The translations under genes and the position numbers were made by a program. The notes under the pieces were generated by a model. The model saw only the letters and a list, made by a program, of their open reading frames with translations, was not told the DNA's origin and did no database searches. From Diospyros lotus (taxonomy: Eukaryota > Streptophyta > Magnoliopsida > Ericales > Ebenaceae): a stretch of DNA of 64,000 nucleotides. Positions 34,754 through 47,788 of this stretch are shown here, piece by piece. Positions within the stretch are counted from its first letter, which is position 1, and each line of letters opens with the position of its first letter. The stretch spans positions 24,450,433 through 24,514,432 of the forward strand of contig NC_068347.1 of the NCBI RefSeq assembly GCF_014633365.1, given 5' to 3'.

Positions 34754-35860
34754 GATAAGACTGAAAAACATACTAAGATTTTTATCAAACTGTTTGTTAA
34801 ACTTTTTAGAATGCATTGGAGGATATATGAGTTATTTTTTCTTATTTGTAAGGTTTAAGATATATTTATTTGGAGAGAAGAAGAGATAAGTATATATGAA
34901 AAATGTCAAATAAGAAGTCATGCAATTTTTTTTCAAGAATCATTAGATAAGTTTAACAAATATATGAAAAATGACAAGAGTTTGAAAACATATCTTATTA
35001 GTTGATAAGTCTAGATAAAAGTCTAGAAACATTTCTCATCAATCAATAAAATTAGTTAAAAATTAAAATAAAATACAATAAATACATATTATATAAAAAC
35101 AAAATATACATATTATAGATTAAGAGAATAATTAGAATTAGCTTTGAGTTATTATAGAATTAGTAAAAATTGGAAGATATTGATTAGGTTCCATGAACAG
35201 GGTGATCATTCAATATGCAATATGAATGAGATTAGATTCCGTGTGGTAACAATGGGATGTTATATTTACATTTAACATTTAAATGAATGTTGCCTCTTTG
35301 ATTCATAGGAAATAAAAATTATACTACCCTTAATATAAAGAATATGTATGGTTAAGGGTAATATTATAATCTTTATGTTTAACACCGAGCATAAATAATA
35401 AATAAATTTAATTAATTCTAAATTTATATTTATTTAATAAATTTTAATGAGGGCCCAAACCCTTAATTAAAATGTCAACTAAAATACAATAACATTATAA
35501 ATTTGTTCAAAATACAATAAAATAAGAGTATAAATTTGGAATAGTGAATTTTAAACATGCAATTGAATATGAAACTCAAGAGAGCAAATTGCAATCTTCG
35601 TGTCTTGTTCATCACCTATTACCTTCATCTATAGATTATTTGTCATTGAAAGATGTGCTTACACTAAGCAAGTACTCTAAGAGGTTCAATAAATTTTCAA
35701 AAACAAGTAAATGTAGCAAAAATGAAACGAAAAATCTCTTGCTGCTTCAATCGTGTATATATTTTCATTCATAATGAAAATAGCCATAATAGCAACATTT
35801 ACCTTGTAGAAAATAGTTGATGCCGATTGTTTTCTCTGTGTTGGGTCCCAAACTATTCAA
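34754..35860. other. AT-rich intergenic DNA
   Basis: No recognisable gene. A short open stretch at 35544-35774 has no family motif and is not supported. Confidence 0.5.
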
Positions 35861-35865
35861 TTTTT

Positions 35866-38800
35866 TGTAAGCACTCCCGCTTGGATATCCCCAACCACCC
35901 GGACTACCCGAAAGGGAGCGCCTACAGAAGGAGAAAAGAGAAAAACACATGACAAAGACCACCCTGGCATGCATACTTAAAAATGAAAGCAACGAAAGCG
36001 GAGTTAAACACATGTATGCACTACGGGTAACCCCGCTAACACAGCGGTCACAAGATAAGTAAAAGAATACAAACTCCTGTACCGACACACACGAGACTCG
36101 AGAAATGACCTAGCACAGTACAAATAATAAGAGAATAGACCCTACACAACCATCAGAGTTGACAAAGATTAACGGGACTGCCTGTACACCATACCGACTT
36201 TGCTGCTAGACGCTGACTCTCTTGCTCAGACCCATGCTGGCACTACCTGGAATGATGGAAAGCAAAGTGAGTCGAGAGACTCAGTAAGCATAAAGAAAAG
36301 AAAGGCTGAAGGCTGAACATAACTAGAAAACTCTCCCCAAAATAAACCCCCAGGTACACACAAGTCATGAGACGCTACAACACAACAGTAAAGCATAATA
36401 AAAGCACATACCGGTCCTTGGGGCTATAGGTGTCAAAAGGGCCGGGCCGGCCTGGCCCGGTCCGACCCGAGTCGGCCCACGGGCTTTTTAAACAGGCCGG
36501 CCCGGCCCTTTTACTAAAAGGGCCGGGCCAGGCCCGGGCCCTTTTGCCGTGGATAGGGCCGCGCCCGGCCCACGGCCCCCCTACAAAGGGGCCGGACCGG
36601 GCCAGGTCGGGCCCTTAGCCCACAGGGCCTAGCGGGCCCGGCCTTTTTTTTTTTCTTTTTTTTAAATAATTTTTTAAAAAATAATACATATAATATATAC
36701 ATATATAAATATCAAAATAATACATATATAAAAAATAATACATATATAAAAAATAATTTTTTTCTTTTAAAAATTTTTTCTATCTTAATTCTTAAGTTTT
36801 AAATATTATTTCATTATTTTATATTTCAAAATTCTATATACCTTATAATTTTTCTTGTGAATTGATATGAAAAATAATGTACATATAAATAGGAGAATGT
36901 TTATTTATAATTTAAATATACAAAAAAATTAACTTAAAAATTTTAAATAAATTGATGGTTATTATTTATATATATTGTGAAATTAAATTTTTTAGTATCC
37001 AATATCAATAATTACTAAAGAATAACAAAATTATAAAAAAAAAATGAGTAAGGGCCTTATTGGCCCATAAGGGCCACGAGCCGGTCCGTGGGCCCAATTT
37101 CTTTGGCCCAGCCCGGCCCCCCAATGGGGGCTGGGCCGGGCGGCCCGCGGGCCGTTCGGCCCTTTTAACACCTCTACTTGGGGCCCACACAAGACACACG
37201 GCACCCAAGTCCTATATCAACCTGTCGCTGCCCTGAAAGGCAACAAGTATCTGCAATAAACCTGCGCGCGCTGTCCCGGGCCGATACTCCCGCCACCCGT
37301 ATCCCTGCCGATACTCCCGACAACTGAGCCAAAGGCTCCCTCGGAACGGTACTCCCGTTCAAGAACTAAATACTACGAGTAGCCATGCAATGCACATAGA
37401 AATGCAATGGCGTAGTGAGCATCAACGTGATACAAGGCGCCCATACATCCAGGCATCAGGCCATGCTCCGCCCATATAGTAAACCACACACGATACATAT
37501 GCCCGTGCTGGATGCAACCTACCCAAATTAGAATGTCCGTGACCAAGCATAACCAAATCATGATAATCCCAACATGTAGCCCGTACCCATGTGCACATCA
37601 AACCATGAACAAGAATAAAATAAAAACAGGCATGCTATAATCACATAACGGCAGTGCTAGTTAGTAGTGCCTGGCATCGGTTAGCAGTCCGTGACTAGGA
37701 GAGACCAGCCAACGCCCTAAGATAGATCGTACAACAGTCGCATCGTCACCGAACAGCCAATCCTTGCCCCCACTGCACAACCGCTCTAGCCAATAAACAA
37801 CCAAAAATCCAGTAATAATACCCGAACCGCTAAGAACCTAGCCCCGGGTGAGTACAAAATCATTCCCAAAAGAAGTGGAGGCGGTACAAACCCCCGTAAG
37901 CGCTCAACAAATAAAACTCTAGAAGTCTCGGTTTTAATTTAAATTAAAACAAATGAATAATAGTTTAACAAATAAGGTTAGGTGCCGAATTAGAGTAAGG
38001 GAGATGATAAAATACAAGAAATCACGGGGTCTTCACGGGAATTAAAGATCAGGAAGAGAGGGTTGAGAGCTTGCCTGAAACTAGTTGATTCTGACCTCAC
38101 TCGAGCTCCCGATGTAAATTAAATCATTTCCTAACAAATAACACAACTGGGACCCAAATTAATTAATTTTAATCGCGAAAAATTTATAATTTAAACATAA
38201 CATGCTTCTATTAATTTTTACCCACGTACCTGGTCACTTTCCACGTCGAAATAATTCCAAAATCCCTTATTTTTCCTTAATTTCTTCCTTTTCTTTTATT
38301 TTCTTCTCTTTCTTCACCTTCCTCCTCCTTCTTATTCTTCTTCTTCTTCTTCTCCACGCCCACTGCTCCAGCGTGCCCTGCTTCCCTTCTCCCTTCCTTT
38401 CCTTCTTTTTCTTCTTCTTCCTCTTCTTCCTTTCTTCTTCTTCTCCTTCTTCTTCCTTTCTTCTTCTTCCCGCAGCCGCTCCTGTTCATCGTTTTCCCCA
38501 CGCACCCAGGCAGCCTGCAACCGCGCATGGCCGCGGCCGGCCTTCACCATCCGGCCCTCCGCTGGTCGCCGGGCCTGCCTCCGGCCATCACCGCGTGCCA
38601 CTGCGCCTATCGGCCCGCTGCCTTGCTGCTTCGCTTGCCCATGGCCGCGGCTGGGTGCTCGGCTGCCATGGCCGAGCTCTCGGTCAGCTCCCATGGCCGC
38701 TCTGCACCTCGCCTCTCTCTCCCTCTCTCGGTCTCTCCTTCTCTCTCAATCTCGATCTCTTTCTCTTCTCTGTTTCCCATCTCGGCCAGAAGCTTCAAGA

Positions 38801-38977
38801 AGCTTCAATGAGAGACACCAAAAAATATCAAATTTTGGCTACTTTGCTTAATCTCTAAGCACACGTGCACCGCCTCTCAATTTAATTAGTTTAAATTAAT
38901 TAACTAAATTTAATTTCAGTAAATTTAGTTTACAGTTTTATTATTTATTTATTTATTTATTTATTTGGGATATTACA
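35866..38977 (-). mobile_element. Large gypsy solo LTR, minus strand, interrupted by an hAT derivative
   Basis: Ends TGTAAGCACTCCCGC and GGGATATTACA, flanked by TTTTT on both sides (35861-35865 and 38978-38982). It shares the block 'gcaaagtgag...gactcag.aagcata' and several others with 43052-45491. On the minus strand it also shares the purine-rich then GC-rich leader (38280-38800 here) with 48768-51536. Without the 752-bp element at 36425 and its duplication, it is about 2.35 kb. No internal region is present. The apparent ORFs over 38200-38860 are low-complexity CTT/GGC sequence. Confidence 0.85.
36425..37176. mobile_element. Non-autonomous hAT transposon, 752 bp
   Basis: A perfect 8-bp target duplication CTTGGGGC flanks it (36417-36424 and 37177-37184), the hallmark of hAT. 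The ends are TATAGGTGTCAAAAGGGCC and the complement of TAGAGGTGTTAAAAGGGCC. Dense GGCC/GGGCC subterminal words fill the outer 200 bp on the left and 130 bp on the right. The AT-rich middle is the reverse complement of the right end of the large hAT at 47017-53709 (about 53090-53460). It is thus an internal-deletion derivative of that family with no coding capacity. Confidence 0.93.
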
Positions 38978-38982
38978 TTTTT

Positions 38983-39547
38983 CTTCACAAGTTCCTTCAC
39001 GAATAGCTTCTTGCTACGTTTTTGATGGCCTAGCAAACCTCTTCTATTTATATGAGAGACCGAATCAATCCACTTCAAAACTAACCAACTAAATTCCTTT
39101 GTCAGTCACGTGTGCTAGTTGAGATCGAGCAAAGGTGATGAGAAGCTGTGTATTGGATTTTTTCAAAATTAGAAGCTCAACTCATGAACAAGGGTCAAAG
39201 GAAAGAAAGATAACAAGAAAGAGGGAAGTTTTCAAATGCTGGAGCAAGAAAGAGCAAAAGACAACAAGCTGAAGCCCAAAGAAAGACTATCAAGATTCAA
39301 AATTTGCCAGCATACTTGTAGAAACATTATCCATTCCCTCCCATTTGTTCCTATTTCCTTCTTTCTTTATTTAATGCTCTATAAACAAACAAGACGAAAA
39401 AATGACCTCATTTTCATAAATTCTGCTAAATAAAATTGTTGACTATTTCTAAGGATCGGTCAATAGTTTTGTGTTTTCCATTAAAATTTTTGTCTAATTG
39501 CATTTAAACCTACTATTAACTTTTAATAGCACTTTCATTAACTCTTA
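38983..39547. other. Repeat-derived DNA between solo LTR and MITE
   Basis: No gene. It may be the distal end of the minus-oriented copia LTR that runs from 40989 downwards, but the exact LTR end is not identified. Confidence 0.35.
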
Positions 39548-39779
39548 GGGTGCGTTTGATAGGGGTAAAAAATGACGGTGGAATTCACTTTCCATCTAAA
39601 TTTCAAGAAATTCTATCAAATAGCTTTTCAATTCCATAGAATTCAAATTCCATCTTAGTTCAAAAAGTGAAGATTTTCCTTGAAATCAAGGAATTGTAAT
39701 TCCTTGGGGTTGGGGTGAGAATTAGAATTCCATAGAATTGGAATTCTACCCTCATTTTTCACTTATATCAAACGCACCC
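39548..39779. mobile_element. Tourist-like (PIF/Harbinger) MITE, 232 bp
   Basis: Terminal inverted repeats GGGTGCGTTTGATA / TATCAAACGCACCC with the 3-bp target duplication TTA on each side (39545-39547 and 39780-39782). Internal inverted words (gaattccatagaatt) suggest a hairpin. Size, termini and TTA duplication match Tourist-type MITEs. Confidence 0.92.
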
Positions 39780-39782
39780 TTA

Positions 39783-40989
39783 ATGAAATTTAAACCCCTC
39801 ATTAACACCTTAATGGCATCCCTGTTAACTCTTAACAAAACTTTGGACCCTTTGTTAACTCTTAATAATGCTTTAATCCTTTTGTTAACTCTTAATAATG
39901 ATCAAGAACTCACTGCTAGCTAACCATCACCAATTTAGTGCTTTGCCTTTTGGAAGTGTGACCTTCTAGATTCTCCACTAAATAGCAATCAAGAAATGTC
40001 AACCTTTCTGAAGTTGATCAATCTCTTCAACCTATTTTCATAATCTCTCTATTTTTTTAAAATACCCTAAAACGTCTTGAGTGACAAATAGAATTATATT
40101 AAGACGATCCTATAAGGCAATGAAATCTTAATTAATTCATGTGATCCTATTTTGGCTAACAATTACTGTGTAATACAATTATTCCATTAACTAACATCCC
40201 GACCAAGTGAGAGTTATGTACTAATTAAACTCACTAAACTTGATAACTATGCCAAGATTTAATTTTGGTGTGATCGAGATGTCACATCAAAAACTCTTTT
40301 TTGATCACTCACACCTTGGCTAGGGATTTTAACCAATCAACCACTAACACAGATTGCATGGGATGCTTATTTATCACCAAAGGTTAATGGATCTCATCTA
40401 GCAATCACCAACCTCTATACACCATATGTAGAGGAGATACCACACACAAAGCATTCCACCCTCAATTGGACGGTTCCGCTCAACGACAAATCCCTGACAC
40501 TAGTATACAAGACAATTGTGTCATTTCAAGTTTGAGAATTAATTACACAATCACAACCAATAATAGATCATTAATCCTCTTAGGCATGTGACATGTTATT
40601 CATGCCACGTTTAGTGTATGTTCTCCAACACTCATTTCCATGTTTACTATTCGCATCTCATGCCATATGATATATGACTCACCATCTTTTATCATTAATA
40701 CCTCATACTAATCAAAGCAGTAAACTATGAGACAATCCAAATTGATTCATCGAAGCCCTTATTTGAATAAGTCTAAGGACCAAGAACTATTTAAGATTCT
40801 TGTACTAAAAGAATCCTTCTCACAAATTCTTAACAATTTAAGAATGGATTTTTAATAAGATATCTAAAGACTCATTCATAAAAATAAAGAGCATGAATGA
40901 AGAAATGACTATTTTGTTAATGATAACAAGAATACTTCATATGCCCTTATGACGTCATATAAATTTAGTATTAGAGTATATCACTAACA
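39783..40989 (-). repeat. Copia LTR (3' LTR of a decayed element), minus strand
   Basis: The boundary at 40989 is marked by TGTTAGTGATATACTC on the minus strand, preceded by a purine-rich 'gtgcaagtgagaaat' tract. It shares blocks with 27190-27985 and 55801-58990. The distal LTR end is not determined and may lie past the MITE, near 39000. Confidence 0.6.
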
Positions 40990-42200
40990 ATTTCTCACTT
41001 GCACAAATACTAATTTAGACCTATCATTACTGCATCATCTTCCGATAATCGATACCTATCTTTTCAATATAGCTATCCAATTATGATTGAGTCATGGCCT
41101 TAATTAGCAAGTCAACAACATTCTCATATAAAGCCACTTTTTGCATTGACACATCTCCATATACTACTATCTCTCTAATCAAATGGAAACACCATTCTAT
41201 GTGTTTAGATCTTTGGTGAGACATGTGTTCCTTGTAGGTAATAACCCCATTGTTGTTGCAATATAATGGTATCGACAACTCAATGGTCGAAATCACCCCA
41301 AGATTAGCAATAAACTTCTTCATCCAAGTAGCTTTATTTGCAGAATCCACATGTCATAATGTATTAGGCTTTAGTGATGGAATCTATAGTCTCTTTTTGC
41401 TTGAAACTCTTCCAACTAATTGTTCTACGATTGCAAATGAAAATAAACCCAAATGATAACTTTATATATCATCCATATCAGATTAGAAATCTAAATCAAT
41501 GAATCGATCAACATAGAGTTCACCACTGTAACATCTCGCATCGAGCGATAGGAAGGATCAAAACAACTTACTCTGATGGCCTTACGCGAACTTCCTAGGA
41601 CGTTACCCATTCTTGAGCTTCCCCAACTCAAATACGCTTAATCCCGAAGTTCTTTGCCTACATTCAGCCCAAAAGATATCCAGCTGGTGTTGTTTCCCTC
41701 ATTACTTATCCTCGATATATATTATCCTTCTCTGGGCTCTTGAGGTATTACAACCACCTCCATATATCACCAACATATCTTGTGTTTTCCTCAAGTACTT
41801 CAAGGTATATTTAATTGCTATCTAGTGTTTCAAACCTAAATCAAATTGATATTTACTTGTAACACTTAATAGCATGGGCGAAATTAGACCTCATATATAG
41901 CACAACATACATGAGGCTTTATATTGCTGAAACATAAGGGATCTTGCCTATGCATCTCTTTCATTAGGAGACATACCTGTAGAAAAATGCACTCCATGCC
42001 TTTTGGGTATGAAACCTTTCTTGGAGTTTTTCTTGCTAGACTTTTTAACATATTTTCAATTTTTTTTATGAAGAACTTATTGGATAACCATACTTTTGTG
42101 AACATCATCATGCCCATATCGTTTCCCATTAGGATATCCCTATGCTTTTGATTTATTATACTTGAACCCACTAAAATTTGAGCTTTCACTTGAGCCTTAG
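40990..42200 (-). pseudogene. Copia reverse transcriptase/RNase H remnant, with a Cassandra-like LTR inside
   Basis: Minus-strand codons at 41081-41350 read the RNase H C-terminal half (LYCNNNG..., HQRSKHIEWCFHLIREIV). Further up, 41884-42010 reads pieces of the connection domain close to 'PKGMECIF'. The frame is broken by stops and by the inserted element at 41527-41752. It is the 3' end of an old copia element whose 3' LTR starts at 40989. Confidence 0.75.
41527..41752 (-). mobile_element. Cassandra-type TRIM solo LTR carrying a 5S rRNA-like segment
   Basis: 226 bp, TGTAACATCTCGC...GAGGTATTACA, with a perfect target duplication ACCAC (41522-41526 and 41753-41757). On the minus strand, 41587-41655 resembles the internal promoter part of plant 5S rRNA. 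Words like 'gaacttcgggattaagcg' and 'aatgggtaacgtcctaggaa' match 5S 'gaactccgaagttaagcg' and 'gatgggtgacctcctgggaa'. Cassandra elements are known to carry 5S-derived sequence in their LTRs. No second LTR is seen nearby, so this is a solo LTR. Confidence 0.85.
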
Positions 42201-43051
42201 AAATTTCTAGAAATTACACAAAAACTCCAACAATCTTTGAAAAACTAAACTAGCCCTACACTTTGAAAAATTCCATTAAATGGACCTTCAATCCAAAATT
42301 AAAACAAAACTAAAAGTTGAGTTTTTTTTTTTTTTTTTGGTGGTAATTTACCCTTTAAAAAATACTAAATCTTTTGTTTGTTGATTTTTCTAATTCTTTA
42401 TGTATTTTTGTAAAAATAAAAATGTAACTTTTAGATGAAAAGTTGCTCTGTTAATTTGAAATTGGTGATGTTATGTAATTTTTACAATTATGAAAATTCA
42501 AGGATACATTTAATAAAATCAAAGCTTATTATGTAATTGATACCAAATTTCAAGAATTTTTTGATAATTTGGCCTTGAATTTTTACAATTAATTTTAATG
42601 CAGTGCACATTCAATTGTTATAAACAATGTTATAATCTTAGTTCAAATAATATACAATCTATTAAAATTGAGTGCATAAGAAACTATATTAACTCCATGC
42701 ATCAATCGCATTTAATGCTAACCTTGTTTTCAGATAAGTGTACTTATTGCACTTTATTTTTAATATTCTAACAATTTGATTAAATATCTCAACACGGTAT
42801 TCTTATTAATAAATAATATAATTATTTAAAAATTAAAAAAATATAATAAAAATATATATTTATTATATTTTAACCATTACCCTTAAGACAATAATTAACA
42901 TTATCTATATATATATATATATGGTTGCTTATGTTTGCTTATGTTTTTTGTGTCATGAGTGTGTTACATAAATTATTAGTTCTTAAAAAATGCTATACAA
43001 ACATTGAAGTTTGACAAATATTGTGACACTACAACCAAACACCTCTTTTTC
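42200..43051. other. AT-rich intergenic DNA
   Basis: Very AT-rich, with a T run near 42330 and a (TA) run near 42910. No gene or element end is recognised. Confidence 0.5.
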
Positions 43052-45491
43052 TGTAACGACTCAGATTTTCACCTCAATTTTTATTTACATCAGTAAAAGC
43101 AAATTGATTAAAATTACACATCTTATGGGCTCTTACATACATACCATAGCATTAGCTAAACAAATCTAACAAAACACCCCCATTTGAGCCCCTGCTCACA
43201 CTCACCACCAAGGATCTTTTCGGTTGGGAGAACCCCATACACATGGCTATCAGTAAGGATTCGACACCACTAAATCTGTTCTCGAATTTTCCTTCCTTAA
43301 CCTAGAATGGTTTTAAAACAAAGTGAGCCACAAGACTCAGCAAGCATAAATAAAATAAGGGGAATCAATCACCACAACTAGCATTAACAAGGCTTCCCAC
43401 AATATTCGTTCCCCACGTCATGTCATAAGTTATTGCATATATTTGGTATACCCACATTAGGTTCCACAAGTTTGTGTGGCACGTATTCATAATTATGCAA
43501 ATGACCATTCGGGTCGAGTTCGTATTGTATACCGTGCACCGTCATGCACGTTCACGTTCACATTATTTCTAACAACATGTATTTCCATGAAAGATTTCAT
43601 ATCATAATGCAACACATGCACATGCTCAACAAAATACAAGTAGCCCTTAGGCTCATATCTGTCAATATATTCAACGATACCATATGTAATACCACAACCC
43701 ATAATACTCATCAACCATACGTCATCCTCTTTAGCATGGAAGCACACGCCTAACCTGCCCGGACGTCATCGGCATAGCAATAATAGTGCCCTTGCTCAGA
43801 AGCTGATGGGACAATCACCCATCATAATCCTCAATGAACAATCACATATATACAATGTCATGCATGATCATATGCAACTCACACCACTATGTATATGCAA
43901 GGGTCTTTACATAGTTGTTATGGGAATATTTATTCTGGTTGTTCTAGGCAAAAGCCCATATGTTCCACATTATGCAATCCACGTCATTGAACTCATATTT
44001 GTACGTTTTCAACACATTTATGGCATAAGGCATTAGCCCCATATTCGTAAGTCAACACGTTGATACTTGACAGGATTCCGATATATAATTACGGGTCCCT
44101 CGTATGGGTAAATATTCATATCGCCTCACCTTCAAGATTAGGGACAACATCCATTGGTACTCGCATAATTGGCGGGTCCAACATAGTTGATAATATTAAA
44201 GATTAGACGGACGCTGGTCAGTTGACGGCCACAATCACATCAAGTCACCCCGACTCTTTAAGAACCTAACCCACATCGGTTCGGCATCATTCCCAAATAA
44301 AGCGAAGCGATACGAAGCCCAATGAGGGTTTGAAATAAACATCACCAAGAGTCACATATTTAGTTATAGCTCTCCGTTCACATATTCGACAACAACTCAC
44401 ATATTATAAAATGGTTACCGCACGTATTTGTCACATATTATAAAATGGTTACCGCGAGTATTTGCATTATTAATGTGTGGTACCGAGTCACGGTGATGGA
44501 TGGATTAAGGTATGAAAAACCACGAAGACTTTCACATGAAATTAAGAACATGAGGAGATGGTTAGGAACTTGCCTTTATTTGGCTGGTTCTTGCCTTTTC
44601 TGTGCTCCTGATGCGAATTAAAATGTTTCCTAGCAATTAATACAATCGTGACTTAAATTAATTAATTCTAACCACGTAATCTGCATAATCTAACCGTATA
44701 AATTTATAATTTAAACATATAATATTTATACTAATTTTACCCACTTATCTGGGTATTTTAAACACCGATTAATCCCAAAATCTCCTGACTTTTTCCCCAA
44801 TTTCCTCCATTTTCTCCAACTACTGCGCCACATTTCTTCTTCACCTTCTCCCTTCCATTTCTTCTCTACTTGCTGGCTTAAAGAAGACCGAAATTGGCCT
44901 TTAATTTGGCCAAAAATTGGCCTTAAATACACTAAGCAACGAAGCTTGGCGACCCAGGGCCCGCCACGTGGCGCTTTCCATGGCTGCCACGCGGCCACCC
45001 TCTTCTAGCCCAAAACGACGTTGTTTTGGGCGCCTTGTGGCTGATTAAAAATCAGCCAATTTCCCTAGCGCGCACGAGAGCCTTCTGCGGAATCGAACCC
45101 ACGATCGCAACCTCCCCATGCACGCCCGCGACTGCTCGCGCCAGCCATCTCCTTCAACCTATATGCGTGCGCAGTTAAATTTAAAGTAGCTCACGCGCCT
45201 CTTTGCCGAATTACACCAGCACCCCCAGAACTTCCAAAAATCCCATTTACACCCCAAACTCCAATTTTCACTTATAACACTTATATCCCAAACATTCCCA
45301 AAAATTCACTAGTTTAATTCCATCATTATTTCTATAAATATTCCTAAATAATTTACTTCATTACCTTAATTTATCATTTTCTCAAAATATCATAAATAGA
45401 TATTTTCTCTAAAATCTCCAAATATTCTAAAATATCATCAAATACCGAAATTAATAATCATTATTTATCTCCCTAATTTCGGGATGTTACA
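43052..45491 (-). mobile_element. Large gypsy solo LTR, minus strand, 2.4 kb
   Basis: Ends TGTAACGACTCAG and TTTCGGGATGTTACA, preceded by TTTTC and followed by a T run, so the target duplication is imperfect or eroded. It is homologous along its length to 35866-38977, with shared blocks at 43317-43350 and 44285-44340 and in the U3 part near 44730-44810. It has no internal region and no coding content. Confidence 0.8.
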
Positions 45492-45551
45492 TTTTTTTTT
45501 TCTTGGCCAAATACTCCCCTAAACCAAATGCTTGAATTACCCTCCAATCCT

Positions 45552-46759
45552 TAACAAACTGCAAACCATCGTTGTTAAGCTCAAGGGTAAGTAAATATAA
45601 TTTTGATGATAATAAAAATATTTTTATGATATAAATATATTTTTTATTCATGCAAAATGTAAATTTATTTTGAATTAAAAGTGGGTACAAAGAGTAAATG
45701 TATTTTAATTTAAAGGTGAATTGTTTTTAAACATGTTTCCTTATTTTGATCATTTATGTCTCAAAAGTTTATATTTAAATTTTCATACTTTGATAAATGT
45801 ATTTCTTATTCATGCATAAAGTAAATTTATTTTGAATTAAAGGAGAATTGTTTTAAGACATGTTTTCTCTTACTCATGCAAAAAGTAAATTTATTTTGAA
45901 TTAAAGGAGAATCGCTTTTAGACATATTTTCTTGTTTTAATCATTTATGTCTTAAAAATTTATATTTGAATTTTCAAATCTTAAATTAAAGGAGAATTAT
46001 TTTTAGACATGTTTTCTCTTACTCATGCAAAAAGTAAATTAATTTTGAATTAAAAGAGAATTGATTTTAGACATGTTTTCTTGTTTTAATCATTTGTCTC
46101 AAAAGCTTATATTTGAATTTTCAAATCTTGATTTCTCATGCAAAAAGTAAATTTATTTTGAATTAAAGTTGAGACATGTTTTCTTTTTGTTTGAGAAAGC
46201 CTAAATTTTTTTTGAATTTCAAACTTCATATTAATGGCTAGTGTGTTTGGAAGATGTATATATATAGGGTAAGTATGAAGGCTCAAGGTGTAGAACAAAC
46301 TTGATAGAACATTCAAACAAGAGTGAGAAGATTCGAAGTGCTGGAAGTGTGCTGGCTAGTGAAATTCTCAACCGTTGGTGACTTGTTTGTAATTGGTTTT
46401 GGTTTTAAGTTTGTTATTTTTACTCACTTGTTGTGTGAGAGGATTGTATTTTCTAGTAGTGTACTAGTGGTTCTTGCTTAGGCAAGTGATTGTATGTTGG
46501 TTTTAGCTTCAATTAAAAGCTAGTGTTGATTCTCCTAGTGAAATGTCAAGCTAAGTTTTGAGAGAGAGAATTAAGCTCTTTAGAGCCGAATCTTTATAAA
46601 TTTCTCTTGTTATGTGTGATTGTGTGATTTTATTATTATCAATCCTATTGCAATCATCACATATTAATATCACAAATTTAAGAGTTTTCAAAAGAGATAA
46701 AATTATTAATTTTTGAAAAATCTAATTCACCCCCATCTTGGGTATTTTTCTGAGTAACA
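45552..46759 (+). mobile_element. Probable SIRE-like copia solo LTR with internal tandem repeats
   Basis: Ends with 'aattcacccccatcttgggt' then 'ttctgagtaaca', the typical close of SIRE/Maximus LTRs. ATCCT lies on both sides (45547-45551 and 46760-46764). The first bases read TAACAA rather than TG, perhaps a mutation. A TATA-like 'gtatatatatagggt' is near 46255. The start coordinate is the weak point. Confidence 0.5.
45645..46190 (+). repeat. Five-copy irregular tandem repeat
   Basis: A unit around 'catgcaaaaagtaaatttat' followed by 'tttgaattaaaggagaat' and 'tttagacatgttttct' recurs near 45651, 45813, 45874, 46024 and 46138. Spacing varies from about 60 to 160 bp, with a longer unit containing 'cttgttttaatcattt'. 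It lies in the U3 part of the probable LTR. Confidence 0.85.
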
Positions 46760-46764
46760 ATCCT

Positions 46765-47008
46765 CTATAAAGCCCTAACCCATTTTCTTCCCAAATAACC
46801 TTTTCATCCTCTACAACCCAACCTCACTTGTCTTCTTCCTTGCCTCATGGCTGGCCATTGCTTATCGTTACCATACTACCTACTTAGCCTTATAGCAGGC
46901 AACCATCTTCGTTATTTTACCTTACTACAACTCATTTTCTCCTTTATCCTCTGCAACCATCATCGACCTCCTATCCCATTATTGACACATTCCCTTTCAA
47001 ACTTTATT
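46765..47008. repeat. Pyrimidine-rich degenerate repeat, left of the hAT element
   Basis: Recurrent short words such as 'ccatcttcg', 'ccttat' and 'ttttctcctttatcc' without exact period. The same kind of sequence continues on the other side of the hAT insertion (53718-54200), so both belonged to one array before insertion. Confidence 0.5.
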
Positions 47009-47788
47009 GTTGACCATAGAGGTGTCAAAAGGGTCGGGCAGCCTGCATCACTATTCAAACGGGCCGGGCCGAGCCAGCCCGTGGCCCACTAGGCCCAGCC
47101 CGTTGGGACCCTGTGGGCTGGGCCCGTGAGGCCCTTATGGGCCCAGTCAGTTAGGCCCTTATGGGCTAGTCGATTAAGCCCACAATTTTGCAATTTGCAT
47201 GTTGCTTTGCTTGTGAGTTGACATAAAGGCAAAGCATGTCACAAGTCTTGTGACAACTCATTATGTCTTTATAAATTTTGCAATTTGCATGTGTTTTGCT
47301 TGTGTGTTGACATAAAGGCAAAGCATGTCACAAGTCTTGTGACAACTCATTATGTCTTTATAAAGATCACATGCTAACTGTTAAGCTTGTCAGCCTTGCC
47401 ATTTGAAATTGAATATTCACCCATATTTGCCAGTTTTCCTTTATGTCAAGTTATATCTTTATATCACTTTTTTATCACAATGTGACAAATATTTGTGACA
47501 GCTTAACAAATATTCTCTAACCTTTCTGTCACAACGTTTAAAAATTTGAAATTCACTAAAGTTCGAATTTTTCCTAACATTTGAATTTGAAATTCAAATT
47601 TGCAAGTCCCCTGATTGTCTATAAATAAGAGAACAAATATGAGTTAATTTCATTTGCTTTCGAATTCCATGCAATTCTGTTGTTCAATTGTTCTTGAGTT
47701 TTCACTTCTTAATTCTTACTTATTTTTGCCTTTCTATTTTATAAATTTTATCCATTCGCAATTTAGATATTATTCTTATCAATAATAA

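Noticed and set aside
35544..35774. 76-codon plus-strand frame
   Set aside because: AT-rich region with no motif and no supporting signals.
36430..36618. Gly/Pro/Arg-rich open frame in the 752-bp element
   Set aside because: Translation of GGGCC subterminal repeats of a non-coding hAT derivative.
38202..38858. Long plus-strand open frame (218 codons) and minus-strand partners
   Set aside because: Made of CTT/TTC and GGC-rich low-complexity sequence inside a solo LTR. Both strands are open at once, and the same feature occurs in other LTR copies.
41587..41655. Functional 5S rRNA gene
   Set aside because: Only part of the 5S sequence is matched, with many changes. It lies within a TG...CA element with a target duplication, so it is LTR-borne.
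42900..42925. (TA)n run as a promoter TATA box
   Set aside because: A simple microsatellite with no gene downstream on either strand.
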